A DNA stretch of 64,000 nucleotides from Metallyticus violacea. Lineage: Eukaryota; Arthropoda; Insecta; Mantodea; Metallyticidae. Under the pieces are notes generated by a model that did not search any database, was not told where the DNA came from, and saw only the letters and a list, made by a program, of their open reading frames with translations. The stretch covers positions 165,701,001 to 165,765,000 of the forward strand of contig CM060833.1 of assembly GCA_030762175.1 (NCBI GenBank). The letters are read 5' to 3'. Each line of letters starts with the position of its first letter. Within the stretch, counting starts at the first letter, position 1. Of the stretch, positions 23,201 through 36,800 are shown one piece after another. The position numbers were made by a program, and so were the translations under genes.

Positions 23201-26200
23201 TGATAATACCATTCAAATGTTTGAAAATGTTAATTGCTTTTTTTAACAAACATTATTGGATCATTTCTTAAAATGTGTTTAAGTTATCTTTCAATAATAA
23301 CTCACAAACCAAGCATTTCTAGACATATTTATATGACCACCCCACCCATATTTTGTTCTGAGGAACACTCCTCCAAAGTTTGTCCCAGTATTTTTGTTAT
23401 ATAAGTGTGTGTATGTGTGCATATGTGAACAAAAATATTTACTACCGTGGATATGCCATTTGGCACACCAGAGAAGCTGCCTTTTTTAGTTGCTATAAAG
23501 TTAACAATCCATTATAAGTCATACATCCTGATTGTAATAATGGATGGATGGAAAGTAATAGAACATTAATTATCTTTTGCAAATTTTTTGTAACCGAAAG
23601 CATTTCAATGTCCTGCTAAAGGAACCCTAGATTGAATAAATAAATTATAACTAAAAATAACTGGTAGCTATGGAAATATACTTGCAAACATAAGAAGTCT
23701 TCTAAAACCAGGGAAATAGGTCCTAGTTAGATTTGTGGTGATATTACTAAATTACATATACAGGCAAGTTTAGGCTACAATGTAGTTAACCCATAAACAA
23801 AATATAATACATTTATTGGCAAATTCAGTAAAAAAAAAAATTAAACAATCTAATAAAGGACTTGAGTAACTTATAACAGACTCAAGTGTTATAGTGACAC
23901 TATTTAAAATCAACAACAAGAAAAGAAATGGCAAGATTCCTCATAAATAGAACTCACAGCAAATAAATGAACTGAAAGGTTGCAAAATTTTCACCCAATT
24001 ATAGGTAAACAATTTAGAAATGCTTATAACCAGATTATAAAGTTGGACATTGACATACCACTGCCAAATAAAATCCACTAGAAGAGGAAGAAAGGTAAAT
24101 TTTTAGGCAAGTAGCTGACTAATGTAAGTGGAAATTGTTGAACTGCCATTGAGGAACTGACATATGTAAACAGCCTTAAAGATTTCATTGAATCATTTGG
24201 GTTCATAAAATTTAATTTGACATCACCAAGATTAGTTGTTTTCATGGCATTGATGTTAATAAAGATGAAAAAGTTGAACAATGCTAGTTGTGAATTTGTT
24301 TTTTCATGACAGTCATGTAAACATCTGCATTCAGAGCATTATTGTTTACATTAATTTTCCCCTTCCCCACTTTCGCATTTTTTCTTGGATTATTATCATA
24401 CTGTCACTTTAATTTTATTGAATTATTTGGTAAAAAATATTATTAAAATTAACATAATATTCTATGAATGGAAATAAATAAAATGCTTAAAAGTTTACTA
24501 ATTTATTATTCATATTATCAGATGGTAATTAACAGTTACTAAATTCTTTCTTTTTTAATTTGGAAAAAAGATCATGGCACATGCTGTAATAGAGTTTCTG
24601 TCATTTATTATCCAATAATATTGTGAAAAAAATCAACTAGATTGCAATACAGCATAGGCAAATTACAAATTTATCAGTTTTAGTGCCTGAAGCACTGTAT
24701 GATTTCACTGTCTATTTGGTTTAATATAATATTTTTGAGAGCATCCCTAAACATTATGTCATTTTGTTTAAATTATTTACAATTGGGCAAATTTATTTTT
24801 TCTTTTACTTTTACATTATTTTTCCACAAATTTATGATATAGATAGTTTTGAATAGCGGGAATTTTCACAGTGAAATATAGTATAATATAACAAATTATT
24901 ATTGAGGAAATCACTCAAATTTCACTAATTTATTTCCACTTACTTGGACATTTTTCAAAGGCGGTTGCCTTCATCATCAGCATGATCCCAATGTCCGCTT
25001 TCCCGCGTGGTATTCAGATGTCGCTCCGTTGATTTTATGAACTTTGTGATAAGGTTACTATTGTTTGGGAGATCAAAATTAACCTAATTTTCTTTGTTTT
25101 TATTTATGAATATATTTTCCCACACTGTCAATTCTATTGGTTTTTGAAGAGCTTTTAAGAGTTTTGGTACCTTTTAGAATTCATGGTTCTTTTGCCAGAA
25201 ATGGTCTGCTATTGCTGATTTTTCCATGTGTTTATATTTTACGTGTCTCATGTGCTCCTTAAACCGTATGGAATATTTCTTTCTGTTTTGCCTATATATT
25301 TCATATTGCAATCTTTGCAAGCAATTTCATAAATGCCTGATTGTTTTTCTGGAGGAATTTTGTCTTTTGTGTTTGTTTTCAGGAGGTTTTTTAAACTACA
25401 TTTGTTTACTGGAGCCAAAATGATGTTTGCCTCTTTAAAAATTTTCTGGAAATTTTGGTGTGCCCATGGGTGGAATGTGAATTTCTTATATATATGATCT
25501 CCTTTGTAGCCTTTTAGTGTGGTGATATCTTTTATTCGTTTTTTTCTTTTTGAATTTTTCTATTTTCTTGTTGACCAGATCTGTTGTGTAACTATTTTTC
25601 TGTGCTATCTCTATGATTTTTGGTACTCCAATTTGTATTCTGTCTTGCTTATTGGAAGGTTTGTTAATCTGAATGTGAGGCTATAGATTATGGCATGTTT
25701 ATGTTGTATTGGGTTGAGGCTGTTGTTTTTTGTGTAATTATCTGTGTGGGTATCTTTTCTGAATATGCCAAATTCCAGTATATTGCCATTTTTTATAATT
25801 TTTATATCCAAGAAAGGAAGAATCGTGTTGTTTTCCAATTCCATTGTAAATTTTACACGCTGTCTTGCAGGTTGAGCAGTTTTATTGCATCCTCTTTGCA
25901 TTTTTCATTGACTATTGCAAAGACATCATCAACATAACGGTACCAACATCCCATTATCATCATTCCTAGCAGATATCTACATGAGTTTTTTAGAAATAAA
26001 ATTAATGAGGCTTTTCCATATATTTACAAATGTTGGTACTGTTATGTTGATGATGTCTTTGCAATAGTCAATGAAAAATGGAAAGAGGATGCAATAAAAC
26101 TGCTCAACCTGCAAGACAGCAGTGTAAAATTGACAATGGAATTGGAAAACAACACGATTCTTCCTTTCTTGGATATAAAAATTATAAAAAATGGCAATAT

Positions 26201-29200
26201 ACTGGAATTTGGCATATTCAGAAAAGATACCCACACAGATAATTACACAAAAAACAACAGCCTCAACCCAATACAACATAAACATGCCATAATCTATAGC
26301 CTCATATGCAGATTAACAAACCTTCCAATAAGCAAGACAGAATACAAATCGGAGTACCAAAAAATCATAGAGATAGCACAGAAAAATAGTTACACAGCAG
26401 ATCTGGTCAACAAGAAAATAGAAAAATTCAAAAAGAAAAAACGAATAAAAGATATCACCACACTAAAAGGCTGCAAAGGAGATCATATATATAAGAAATT
26501 CACATTCCACCCATGGGCACACCAAAATTTCCAGAAAATTTTTAAAGAGGCAAACATCATTTTGGCTCCAGTAAACAAATGTAGTTTAAAAACCCTGCTA
26601 AAAATGAACACAAAAGACAAAATTCCTCCAGAAAAACAACCAGGCATTTATGAAATTGCTTGCAAAGATTGCAATATGAAATATATAGGCAAAACAGAAA
26701 GAAATATTCCATACGGCTTAAGGAGCACATGAGACATGTAAAATATAAACACATGGAAAAATCAGCAGTGGCAGACCATTTCTGGCAAAAGAACCATGAA
26801 TTCCAAAAGGTACCAAAACTCTTAAAAGCTCTTCAAAAACCAATAGAATTGACAGTGTGGGAAAATATATTCATAAATAAAAACAAAGAAAATGAGGTTA
26901 ATTTTGATCTCCCAAACAATAGTAACCTTATTACAAAGTTCATAAAATCGACCGAGCGACATCTGAATACCACGCGGGAAAGCAGACATTGGGATCATAC
27001 TGATGATGAAGGCAACCGCATTTGAAAAATGTCCAAGTAAGTGGAAATAAAGTAGTGAAATTTGAGTGATTTCCTCAATAATAATTTGTTATATTATGAT
27101 ATAGATGTTTGGGTAAAATAAATATTTTGAAAGTATGTATAACTTATTGGCCCCATTTAAGGTCATATGCTTTTTCAATATTGTTTACAGTTAAGCTACC
27201 AACTTTTTGCTACATAAGAGGCTTCTTTGGCTCTGAATCCTTCGGTACCATTAGTAACTAATTCACCGTTATGACCAATAGGTGTTTCATCCTACTTCTT
27301 AATTCAGAAAAATTTAAAAGTAACCAACAGAGTATGGATAGTTAGATCCTTACAATTCAAATACTACATCAACAATATAATTACAATTTTCATAAATAAG
27401 TGCTACTTGAGATTTTGAAGATTTATAAAATCTTACAGTTACCATTTCTACAACCCTATTTGCTTCTAGAGCAGATTTTTGTCACAATTGTCTGACAAAT
27501 TCATGAAGGATATCTGAACGAACTACCCTATCTAATTAGCATAGAGTCCATCCTAGTGATTTGGTGGTAACCATACTTGCCTCATAGACCTAAGGTTGTG
27601 GGTTCAAACCTGGCAAGTGTCAGTGGATGCTTTAGGGCATAAAAATCCAAGTATGGCTTCCATTGATCCTGTGCTGTAGATTTACAGCATGTTAAAGAAT
27701 CTCAAGCCTAAGAAGAGCCTTGAGCAAAATTTATTGGCCATTTTATGCCCTGAATTAAATGGGATATTAATAACCAAAGATCTTAAAAAGCATTCTTATT
27801 AAAAAATAAACCCAATAAAACTATTCAGCATCGGCAGATTGGCTGTGTATTTCACCTAACAATATTATATGCTTGATTTTCTGGACATATAGAACAATTT
27901 TTTCTTTTGTTTTCGATACAGTTGTATTGAGCTCATCCAAATTTTGTTGCATTATCTCAGTGAACACAACCTTAGCTTCTTCTAAATATGTCCTTGTGCC
28001 ATACCTTATATGATCACTCAAAGGGTTGTTCATTGTTCGCCCTTCAATATGCAGATAAAGAGCAGGTGCCTCTGATATTTATTGGAATTAGGGATGTCAT
28101 GTTCTCTTCACAAGCTGTATATGTAAACCTATTCTTTTTTTTTCTAATGTGCATAAACTTGAGAACAAAATTTGAAATTTTCAATGTATGCTAGAATTTA
28201 ATATTTTTTGCAAAAAAGTCAATTTAGCTGCAATTTGGGCTTTTCACTATAATTTGCTAAAATAATCTTGATATTTTATCACAGAATTCCTATGATATCT
28301 TGAGATCACTTTAATAACATGTTTGTGTTTTATCATTTGTACATAAAAGAGTGTCTCTAATTATAAATCATTAGGTATGAAGTAATTCACTTGTCACAGC
28401 ACAAATTAGATTTAGTAAAATGGAGCTTGGGTAGAAGCAGCCATTACATATTTCTCATAGGATTAATTTATCAAATCAATTGGGCAGGTTGAGTAGTGGT
28501 CAATCTATAGAATGTTGCAAGAGGGGTTTAACCACAGAAGGGATGAAGATTGTAGGATTTTGTTGTTAGATCTGTAGATGAAATGAGGTAGTGGGTGTTT
28601 GGACTCCTCAGCTAAACTGCATATTCAGAATTTGAATAAAGAACACTATTCTAGATTCTATAAATTGTGTTCTACACTACAGGGATCCCCTTATGCAAGC
28701 CTGTTGATTTGTAGATAATCGGTCGTTAAGGAGCTGATTATTTTTGTTTGTACTTGGAGTGCCAGTCCAAGTTTCTGTGTGTATGGCTATTTGCTGCTGT
28801 TAGGTACCTTACAGAAGTGAAATTTGTGGTCAAAGAACATTTTGCCAATGATTCCTGAATCATAATCAATTATATGTAGAACCCATTGTGGTGATAGCGA
28901 AGGTTCAATATGGCAACATTTGCTCTTAAAAATATATGTACTAAATATCAATTTCATTTTAAGAAACATTTATCTCTTACTGAGCAAGGATTCTGAGATT
29001 TAGGCTTGAAGTACTCCCTCATTGAGTTAAATTATAGCAATTTTAATTGAGATAGTTTGTCTTCATTGCTAGAATGTATGTCACTTAATTGGAAAATTTG
29101 GTTGACTGTGTATGATTTGCATCTCCACATATAAGTCACATGGTCTGATGTCACTTGTGTTACATGTTCTATTGCTGTTGCATGAGAGTTCCAAGCACAG

Positions 29201-32200
29201 GCCAGCAAGACCTCTAAAACTTAATCTCACAGAATTTGTCTGTTGGGCAACATGGAGAGTAGAGTTAGAAGTACATAATTTGGAAGACCTAAGGGCACAT
29301 GTATTTTAAGTTGCCTAAGAAGTGGTACAAAAAAAATCCTACCTTGGGCCCGGAAAAACAAGGGCTCTGTATCTGATTGATTACTTCCTAATCCCCTTCA
29401 TTGTAGGCCCCTTATGAGTTTACACCCACAGTCCATTGCTGGAAGGCTTAAAGGGATGGTGCAAGCTGTGCTGTAGCATTTTTCATAATGTCCTCTCAGC
29501 TTTCAAAACTGGATCCTTTTGTGTTTTCTTGATGCTTGAGAACAACCAGAAATCACAAAGGGAGTTGGTGCTGTGCTTGGCCAGGAAATCCTGGATCAGA
29601 GATGCTTCATGAACTGGAGTGTTGTCATGATGCAGTTGCCAGTTCTTTGTGGCCCATAGCTTCCAGTCTCTTGCACGGAGATGCATCAAGAACATAAAGG
29701 ACTTCTTAGTAATACTCCTTATTGAGAGTCTGGAGTATGCACAATGCCCTGATATTGGAAAATAGCAACCAGCATCACCTTAATTTTACTCTGAGCCTGT
29801 AGTGCTTTCTTTGGCCATGAGGAATGGGTGCAATCATTGTAAAAGCCTGCTTAACCTATAGGGTGGTTTCTGCTAGGATATTTCCCAGTTACTGACAGAA
29901 CTTGATGCTCATCCTAAGAAAATGAAAATGCGACAAACACATGTTACACCACATGACTCTGTAACAGATGCTCACACTAATAGTGTTGCTGTAAGGAAAC
30001 AAATATCATGCATTTGCAAGAGAGTCCATTCTATGCCCAACTGCAGTTGCCACATTTACATCATTGTTACCATGAAAAAAATAAGGTTGATACTTTTTGT
30101 ACACACCTCACATTTGTACACACCTCACATTAACATAATTGAACGCATCCACAAATGCTAAGAATGTGCACATATCAATCAAAGACATATATTAAATTTA
30201 AATTAATTTCTTTGCATCTCTCATGTTTTGTATGTTTTCATTTTTTTATTTGTTTACTGTGTTTTGTTAAAACAACTTTATAAAAGATATTCATTATGCT
30301 ATGTTACATTGCAAAGGATAAGCATTAGAATGTTATGCTTTATTGATGAATCCTAGAGAAAGAAAAAGGGTGACATGAATGAATTTCTCTTACATTGAAT
30401 GTTTATATCTAGCTTTGGTGCAAAGTATGTATGGTAAACTTGCAGTTCCATAGTGATGAGTAGTGGGCTTAAGTAGAATGGAGAGCCATGTGTTTCAGGA
30501 TAAATGTTAATTTTTTTGAAATCTCAAAGAGAAAGAGAAAAGTATTGGAGAACTGTTTGTTTCCTTTATTGAGTTCTGTTACCGTGATTTATTTTTTGTT
30601 GCAATAAGCACCCTCCCATTCTGTGTGTGTGCATGTGCATATATGTACATTCCTGATTTTGCATTAAAATAAAAGGAAATTATCTTTAAGAGGCTTATTA
30701 TACTGAAATAAAGTATTTTGCAAGGCAGTTGTAAAATTACCATGAAAATGTTCTGATTACTCTGTTATTTTTTGTGCCACTTAATCATTTTTGGGGAATT
30801 CTCAAAAAGAGGAAGAAAGTGGAAGAAAAAACTGTACCTTTTCTTGTGCTTGTATATATATTTTTTTTATCAAATATTAGTCCCTATTTATTGATTTATT
30901 TATTCTGGCAGAGCTAAGGCCATTAAACTTTCTCTTCCGCTCACTAAGTTTCAGTGACAGCATCATAATTGTGACAAAAACATTAACAAAGACAATAGTT
31001 GTACACATACAAATGTATATAAAACATGAAAGAAAGAAATATTGTGCTAATACCAAAAATGAATAATGAAAAGTCATAATGTAATAATAAGAAGAATAAA
31101 AAAAAAACAGAACAAGCACTGGGAATAACAATTCACACACGTATAAAACTATGTAAATCATGAGAGTCGAAATAAGTGTACAATAAAACATAAAAATGAT
31201 AAACGCTAGTTATATTATGAAGTAGATAGGAAATATTTTATGATAACAGTAACAATAATGATAGAATGAAATGTTCTACACAGAATAAAACAAATGTCTA
31301 TACTGTAACATAAAAAACCTAAAGCTAGGATAATCTATTATTTCTAATAGCATTAAACAATTTCTTATTAAATGGTTTGATAGTTTAGTAGTCTCAGACT
31401 TCCTATGGCAATGCATTCCTGAGATGAGCTTTGGTTATGGCGAAAGACAGTGAATAAAGTGAAATGGTAATGGTAGATGCCAAGTTTCAGGGCATCTGTT
31501 AAGGTTTGAGAGGAAAATAAATTATGAAAAGGAAAAGATGAAATGGAGAAGACTTCTGAATAATTTTGAAAATAACGTGAGACAATGGATATTTCTTCTG
31601 TCTTTCAGGCAGAACCAAGACAGCACATCAAGGGTAGGTGTTATATGGCCCAACAAACACATATAATAAATATAACATGCACACGTTATGAACACACTAT
31701 AGTTATTGCATTAAGTTAGAGTTTAAGCCTGTTAGCAGAAAATCGCAGTAGTCAAAGTGAGGCATAGCTATGGATTGCAACAAGTTCTTTTTTAAGATTC
31801 TGGGTAGGGAAAATTTAGTCTTTCAAAGGTTGGATTAAAGAACTTATTTACCTGCAGATTTCAGCAGCATAATTTTGGTTGAAAACAGTGTGAATAAATT
31901 TTGAAGGTGTAAATAAATTGTTAATGTTGTTTTGAACATAAATAAGGCTCAGATTTTAAAGTTTTAATGAACTAAATTTTAGACTTTAATGATCATGGAG
32001 TAATCTTTTCGGTTTTTAAATGATTGCAATTATCAGTGCCTTTTATATTTTTATAATGAACATTAAATAACTAGCCCTCATATAAATGTAGGAAATTAAG
32101 GTAATTATAAGTTTGACACACTTATTTTAAACTTTTATAATCTTTTAAAGGAATTCATTCATCATCAGCTTGTGCCATTACATGGTAATAATAAATGCAT

Positions 32201-33809
32201 TAATATAAATTGTTACCATTTGCTAAATACAGATTTGATATTTTGATAAATTGAAGTGTGAGAAAATATAGCATTATAATATCTTAAATTTGATATATAT
32301 ATGAATACATAAACTTTGCCATTATCAACATGATATTATTACACTATTTTATTATGTTACCCTATATTGCTTACAGATATAATATTTTTCATAGTTTCCT
32401 GTAATTTATTACCTTATTTTTTATCCTTTTATCATTATCAATCTTATTATATGTACATTCATCACAATAACTCCTCTAAAAATATTTTTCTATGAACTGA
32501 AATTTTTATTAGTTTACTTATTTCAATCAATATTATATATGTAAATAATATATAAATTTGTGATCTAACCTATTTCACTCTAGTATGTATATTTGCAAGT
32601 TTGCACATGTGTGTTTTTGAAACAACATAGTAATAAGTTTGGGTTGCAAGAACTACTTTGTAATAATGAATATGTTACATTAGGTTAGATTTTGTATATG
32701 TCAGATAAACCATGAAATTATTACAGAAATAAGTGCTCCAAGAAAAATAGTGACTTAGAAATCAAATATATATATATTGCATTAAAAGCATAAAATGTGT
32801 GTTTTCTGTTTGTCTTTCCTATATAAGAGCATCAAAATTATGGGGGAAAAAATTGATAGGAGTAAATAATTTTAATACAAAAAGCATATAAATCGTGCTA
32901 TAGTTATAAGGAAGCCAGATGTGGTAGTAGATAGGATAGGAGTATAAGGAGGAAATTTCCTAATCTTTTTACTAAAGATATTAGGTTTTTCCTTTGCCTT
33001 TCATTATTTTAACTAAGGCTGATGTTTTGTAAATGACAGTTAATTAAAACTGATCTTTGTCCTCATTTAAATTCACCATCAATGAACTGTTTTGGTTTGA
33101 CTGAATCTCAATGAAGTTTGATAGAATTATCAATAATGCCATCTTGAATTTTAAATGTAAGGACCATTTTGCTGCCAAATGAATGCATACATACTAAAAT
33201 GTGTAATTTGGTTGCATCTGATTTCAATGCAACTTGGCCAGTCACCTGCAGCTTGGCATGGCCTGGTCACTAGAACTTTGTTCACCTGCTGCTACATCAT
33301 CATCAATCATACTATCTAGGAATAAGACAGAATGACAAGATGAATATTACTGAATAGGAATTCTGTAATTTCTTGTTTATTACTAAAAGGTACAGTTACA
33401 TTAGCATTACTATAGTTCTCAGTGAAATCTATTACAGTTTTCATTCAACAAATATCATTATTTATCATTATATGTTCAGGAATGGTTGCAAACTCTTGGT
33501 CGTCAACATCTGGTAGCATATTATTAATCTCTTAACATTTTTGTGTACAGCTGCCTACATACACCAGTAAGCAACACCATAAAATGTCACCACTAGTTGA
33601 TTGTGCTTACCTGAGTTGTCTACCTATTTTAAACAATTATTTATAAAGTTTCATTGATTTTCTTGCAAAAGTATTATTAGTATTAATTTTAGGATATATT
33701 AATTGATCATAATATAAAGTTTCACTGAAATCACCCTGGTCCAACCAAAACTATTCCCATGTAGTTGAAATCTTCTGTTCTCCTCAATAAAAGATATCAG
33801 CTCCTCCTC

Positions 33810-33850
<41 letters not shown>

Positions 33851-36800
33851 TTCTATATCATTGAAGTAATAATATGGTCTAGACAGTGACTTGTCATGAT
33901 TTAACTTAGTAAAAAGAATATATTCTGGTACCTCATTATAAACAGTTAAAGTTAATGTCAGATTATAAGTATGGTGTTAAGAAAAATGTAGGAATAATAT
34001 TTCATCTGCTTGACTGCCACACAAAATGTAAAGAAAACCATTGCTCTTTTGTTTTACTCTTATTAAATGCCCATCATGACCATGCTGTAATTTTAACAGC
34101 AGCATTTTCACTTCCCTCACAGTGGGCCTAATTCCTGGTTGGATTAGGATAGTTTTGATTCCTGCATAAGACTTTTTCAGAATTTTTACCTTCAGTTCTT
34201 TAGGTGAATGCCTGGGAAACTTAGGACATAAAGTCCCCTAAATTCATTCTATAGTTCAAAAGTGTTTAGTGACTCTAGGAGGAACATTTACTATTGATTT
34301 TAGGCTATAAACATTAAATAATTATGTTAATCTGGTGACTTAGATGTCTTTGGTAAAATTAGTATTCATATTAAGTTCCTATCACATTTGAGATAATTTA
34401 AAATAATATCCAGATTTAGAATCAGAATCATTTAAGAAAAATTCAATCACTACTGGGACTCAAACCAAAAATATTTGGTTTATCTGTATACCCTGGAGAC
34501 ATCTTAAGATCATCCCATTATGAGATTTTATACCTAAAAGGAAGCCAAAATCTTTGAGTACTTTTAGCCCAGACTTTATAGCAACCGCATTATTAGGGTT
34601 AGTAATTTAAAATTATAATCCAGATTAGTGATTTTCCTTAAAACATTTTGCAGTTCAAGGCAAAAAGTGTGCCAATGGGAAAATATTAAAACTATTCTAC
34701 AAAAATATGCTTCTAGCTTAAAATACTTGAAAGTCTTAACAAGCTCATTCATTGTCCTGCAAACACAGTATATTAAAGATATATAATCTCTGGTACAATA
34801 GATCTTAAGCTACAGTCCCATGTTTATAAAGAAAACTAATAACAAACTAAATAAAGATATATGCACAGTTATATAATAAAACTTGCTCATAGTTTAATTG
34901 TATACTTTTTTTTTTCCCCTAAATTTTTTCTTATCATTTTAGCAGGTCACTTGGAAGCTCACTAATATAATATTTTTAAAACCATTGGATTTTGCTAACC
35001 ATTCCATTCAGTGACAGAATAATTCATACCATGTCATAGCAGTGGAATAATTTTAATATTTTCCTGTTGGCACACTTTTGCCTTGAATTGCAAAATGTTT
35101 AAAGCAAACCACAATAAAGCATAAATGTGTTCTTAAGTGGCATTTAATAACCAAGTTTAACAATTTTGACTTCCATTCAGCCACTAACGTTTTTATTCCA
35201 TGCAGTATTGTCTTTCTTTGAAGCTATCCAGTCATCTTAAAGATGCCTTGAAAGTGCTTTCACATTTTGGGAGCAAAAAGTACCTTTACTCTGCTGCTTG
35301 ATCTAGTGATTGGCAAGTTTTGTTGCTCACAAATCATTCTCTCACTGTTTCATTTATCTTTTTATTTCTAATTTTCTTTGCCTGTCTTTTCATTTACTTA
35401 GTTCATTTCAGCCATTTCTCCTCAATGTTTTTGGATGTTGTAAATTTGTATTTTTCTGCTTTTGAATCACAATATATTTTACATTTTGCTTAAAATGAAC
35501 AAAAGGCTAGTACACATATTTTAAACATTTGAAGTTTTAAGATTCTTGGAAAATCGCTAAAAATGACTCTTTACTCTTAAAGACACCTGGGTCCAAGAAA
35601 ACATGTGGGTAAGATAGCAATACTAAAAGTTATGTTTTTCCATACCCAACTGAATTGATAGGATTATACAATCTGCAGACCAGACAATAGTGATGATTTG
35701 TTTGTTTAAGGACGCTCTTTAACATCTCAGGTCATCAGCGTCCCATTCTATTTAGGGCGTGAAACGGCCGACAAATTTTGCTCAGAGGCCTCTTCTTTCA
35801 GGCTTGAGGTTCTTTATCGTGCCGTAAATGTAAGACATGGGACCCACGGCTTTACTTCCCTTCCGAAGGAAGCCATACTTAGGATTTTTACCCAGACAAT
35901 AGTGCTGGCATATAAAATGGGTAATGGCAAAATACTGTAATATAACATTTCCACATTACACATTGCCAAAAACCATAAGATCTTTCTATTCTTTGTTTAG
36001 CATATTTCATTTTGTATATCTTTTTGTAGAAAAATTTGTTAAATGTCTGGAACTAAAATATTCATATGCTATAATGTTGTACAAGTTCGTTTTAGACTAC
36101 CTCCATGGTCTGTGGTAGCATAGCAAAGACTAATTCAGAGATTTATGAATAGAATGAATTAATTCAATTCATTGATTCATAATTGCAGACTTACACCTAC
36201 AATAATCATGTCCAAACTATAGACATGCCAAATGACCAAGAAGTCAAAGCAACAATAAATAACACATAAAAAGTTTTGTTTTAACACAGCTTTATTATAT
36301 ATGCACAAATTAGGTACATAGCAATATGCAGATAATAAAACATGATATTGTGAAATGGCATTTATATTGTAACTACAATTGTTGTTTTCTTGCAGGCTGA
36401 GGACCTGATACTAAAAGGCTTTCCAAAGAAAATAGTAGAACTGAACGAACTACTAGACACAGCACAGTTTGGTAGACAAGATCTCACAGAGGTACACCAG
36501 GCGCTCAACATTCCAGTACCAGACCCAGTTGTTGTAAACAGGTATATATATATCAGATCTTCTATTTGAATATGTACCCCTGGTGACAAAAAAAAAAATG
36601 AGTCCTCTCTTGAATGCAAAATTCTTCTTAGTCCTACTTGATACAGCATGGAATTCTCAAGATATCCAGCAAAGCTGTAGCCACTGCAGTAGTTGTGATA
36701 TATGGCAACAGTAAAGACACTGACTAGTGTGTGTGTTATGTTTTCTCTGGCAGAGTGTGCAGTGATGCCATGGTTAAGAGCACAGGTTTGCCTCCTGGCA

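Larger units (their letters stand above)
24832..27106. mobile_element. PLE inverted dimer B with 13-bp target-site duplication (intron 2)
   Basis: The duplication TTATGATATAGAT flanks the element at 24832-24844 and 27094-27106. The left copy (minus, about 24881-25948) and right copy (plus, 26031-27093) are near-identical inverted arms of about 1.06 kb. The plus copy extends about 70 bp further 5' (from about 25961), and the minus copy has about 36 bp more 3' tail (24845-24880). A 12-bp stretch (25949-25960) joins the copies. Each copy holds the end of the reverse transcriptase, the linker and the GIY-YIG nuclease, and ends in a hammerhead-like motif. In one shared 65-codon antisense frame the two arms differ at only 5 residues, so this is the youngest dimer here. 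Confidence 0.92.

Noticed and set aside
25695..25937. 80-codon frame starting MFMLYWVEAVVF and its twin at 25977-26285 (minus)
   Set aside because: Antisense shadows of the PLE protein in the two arms of dimer B.
27552..27640. A functional tRNA gene (good B box GGGTTCAAACC)
   Set aside because: No acceptor-stem pairing, and the sequence continues into a shared SINE body seen in seven places.
30877..31191. 104-codon hydrophobic minus-strand frame as a membrane protein
   Set aside because: Low-complexity Ile/Phe/Tyr-rich frame in AT-rich repeat sequence; no start context or conservation.
32165..32200. CTGATGA on the minus strand near 32170 as a further hammerhead
   Set aside because: No GAAA at the right distance and no pairing hairpin; no PLE remains nearby.
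36362..36649. 95-codon minus-strand frame
   Set aside because: Shadow of PSME3 exon 3 and flanking intron.
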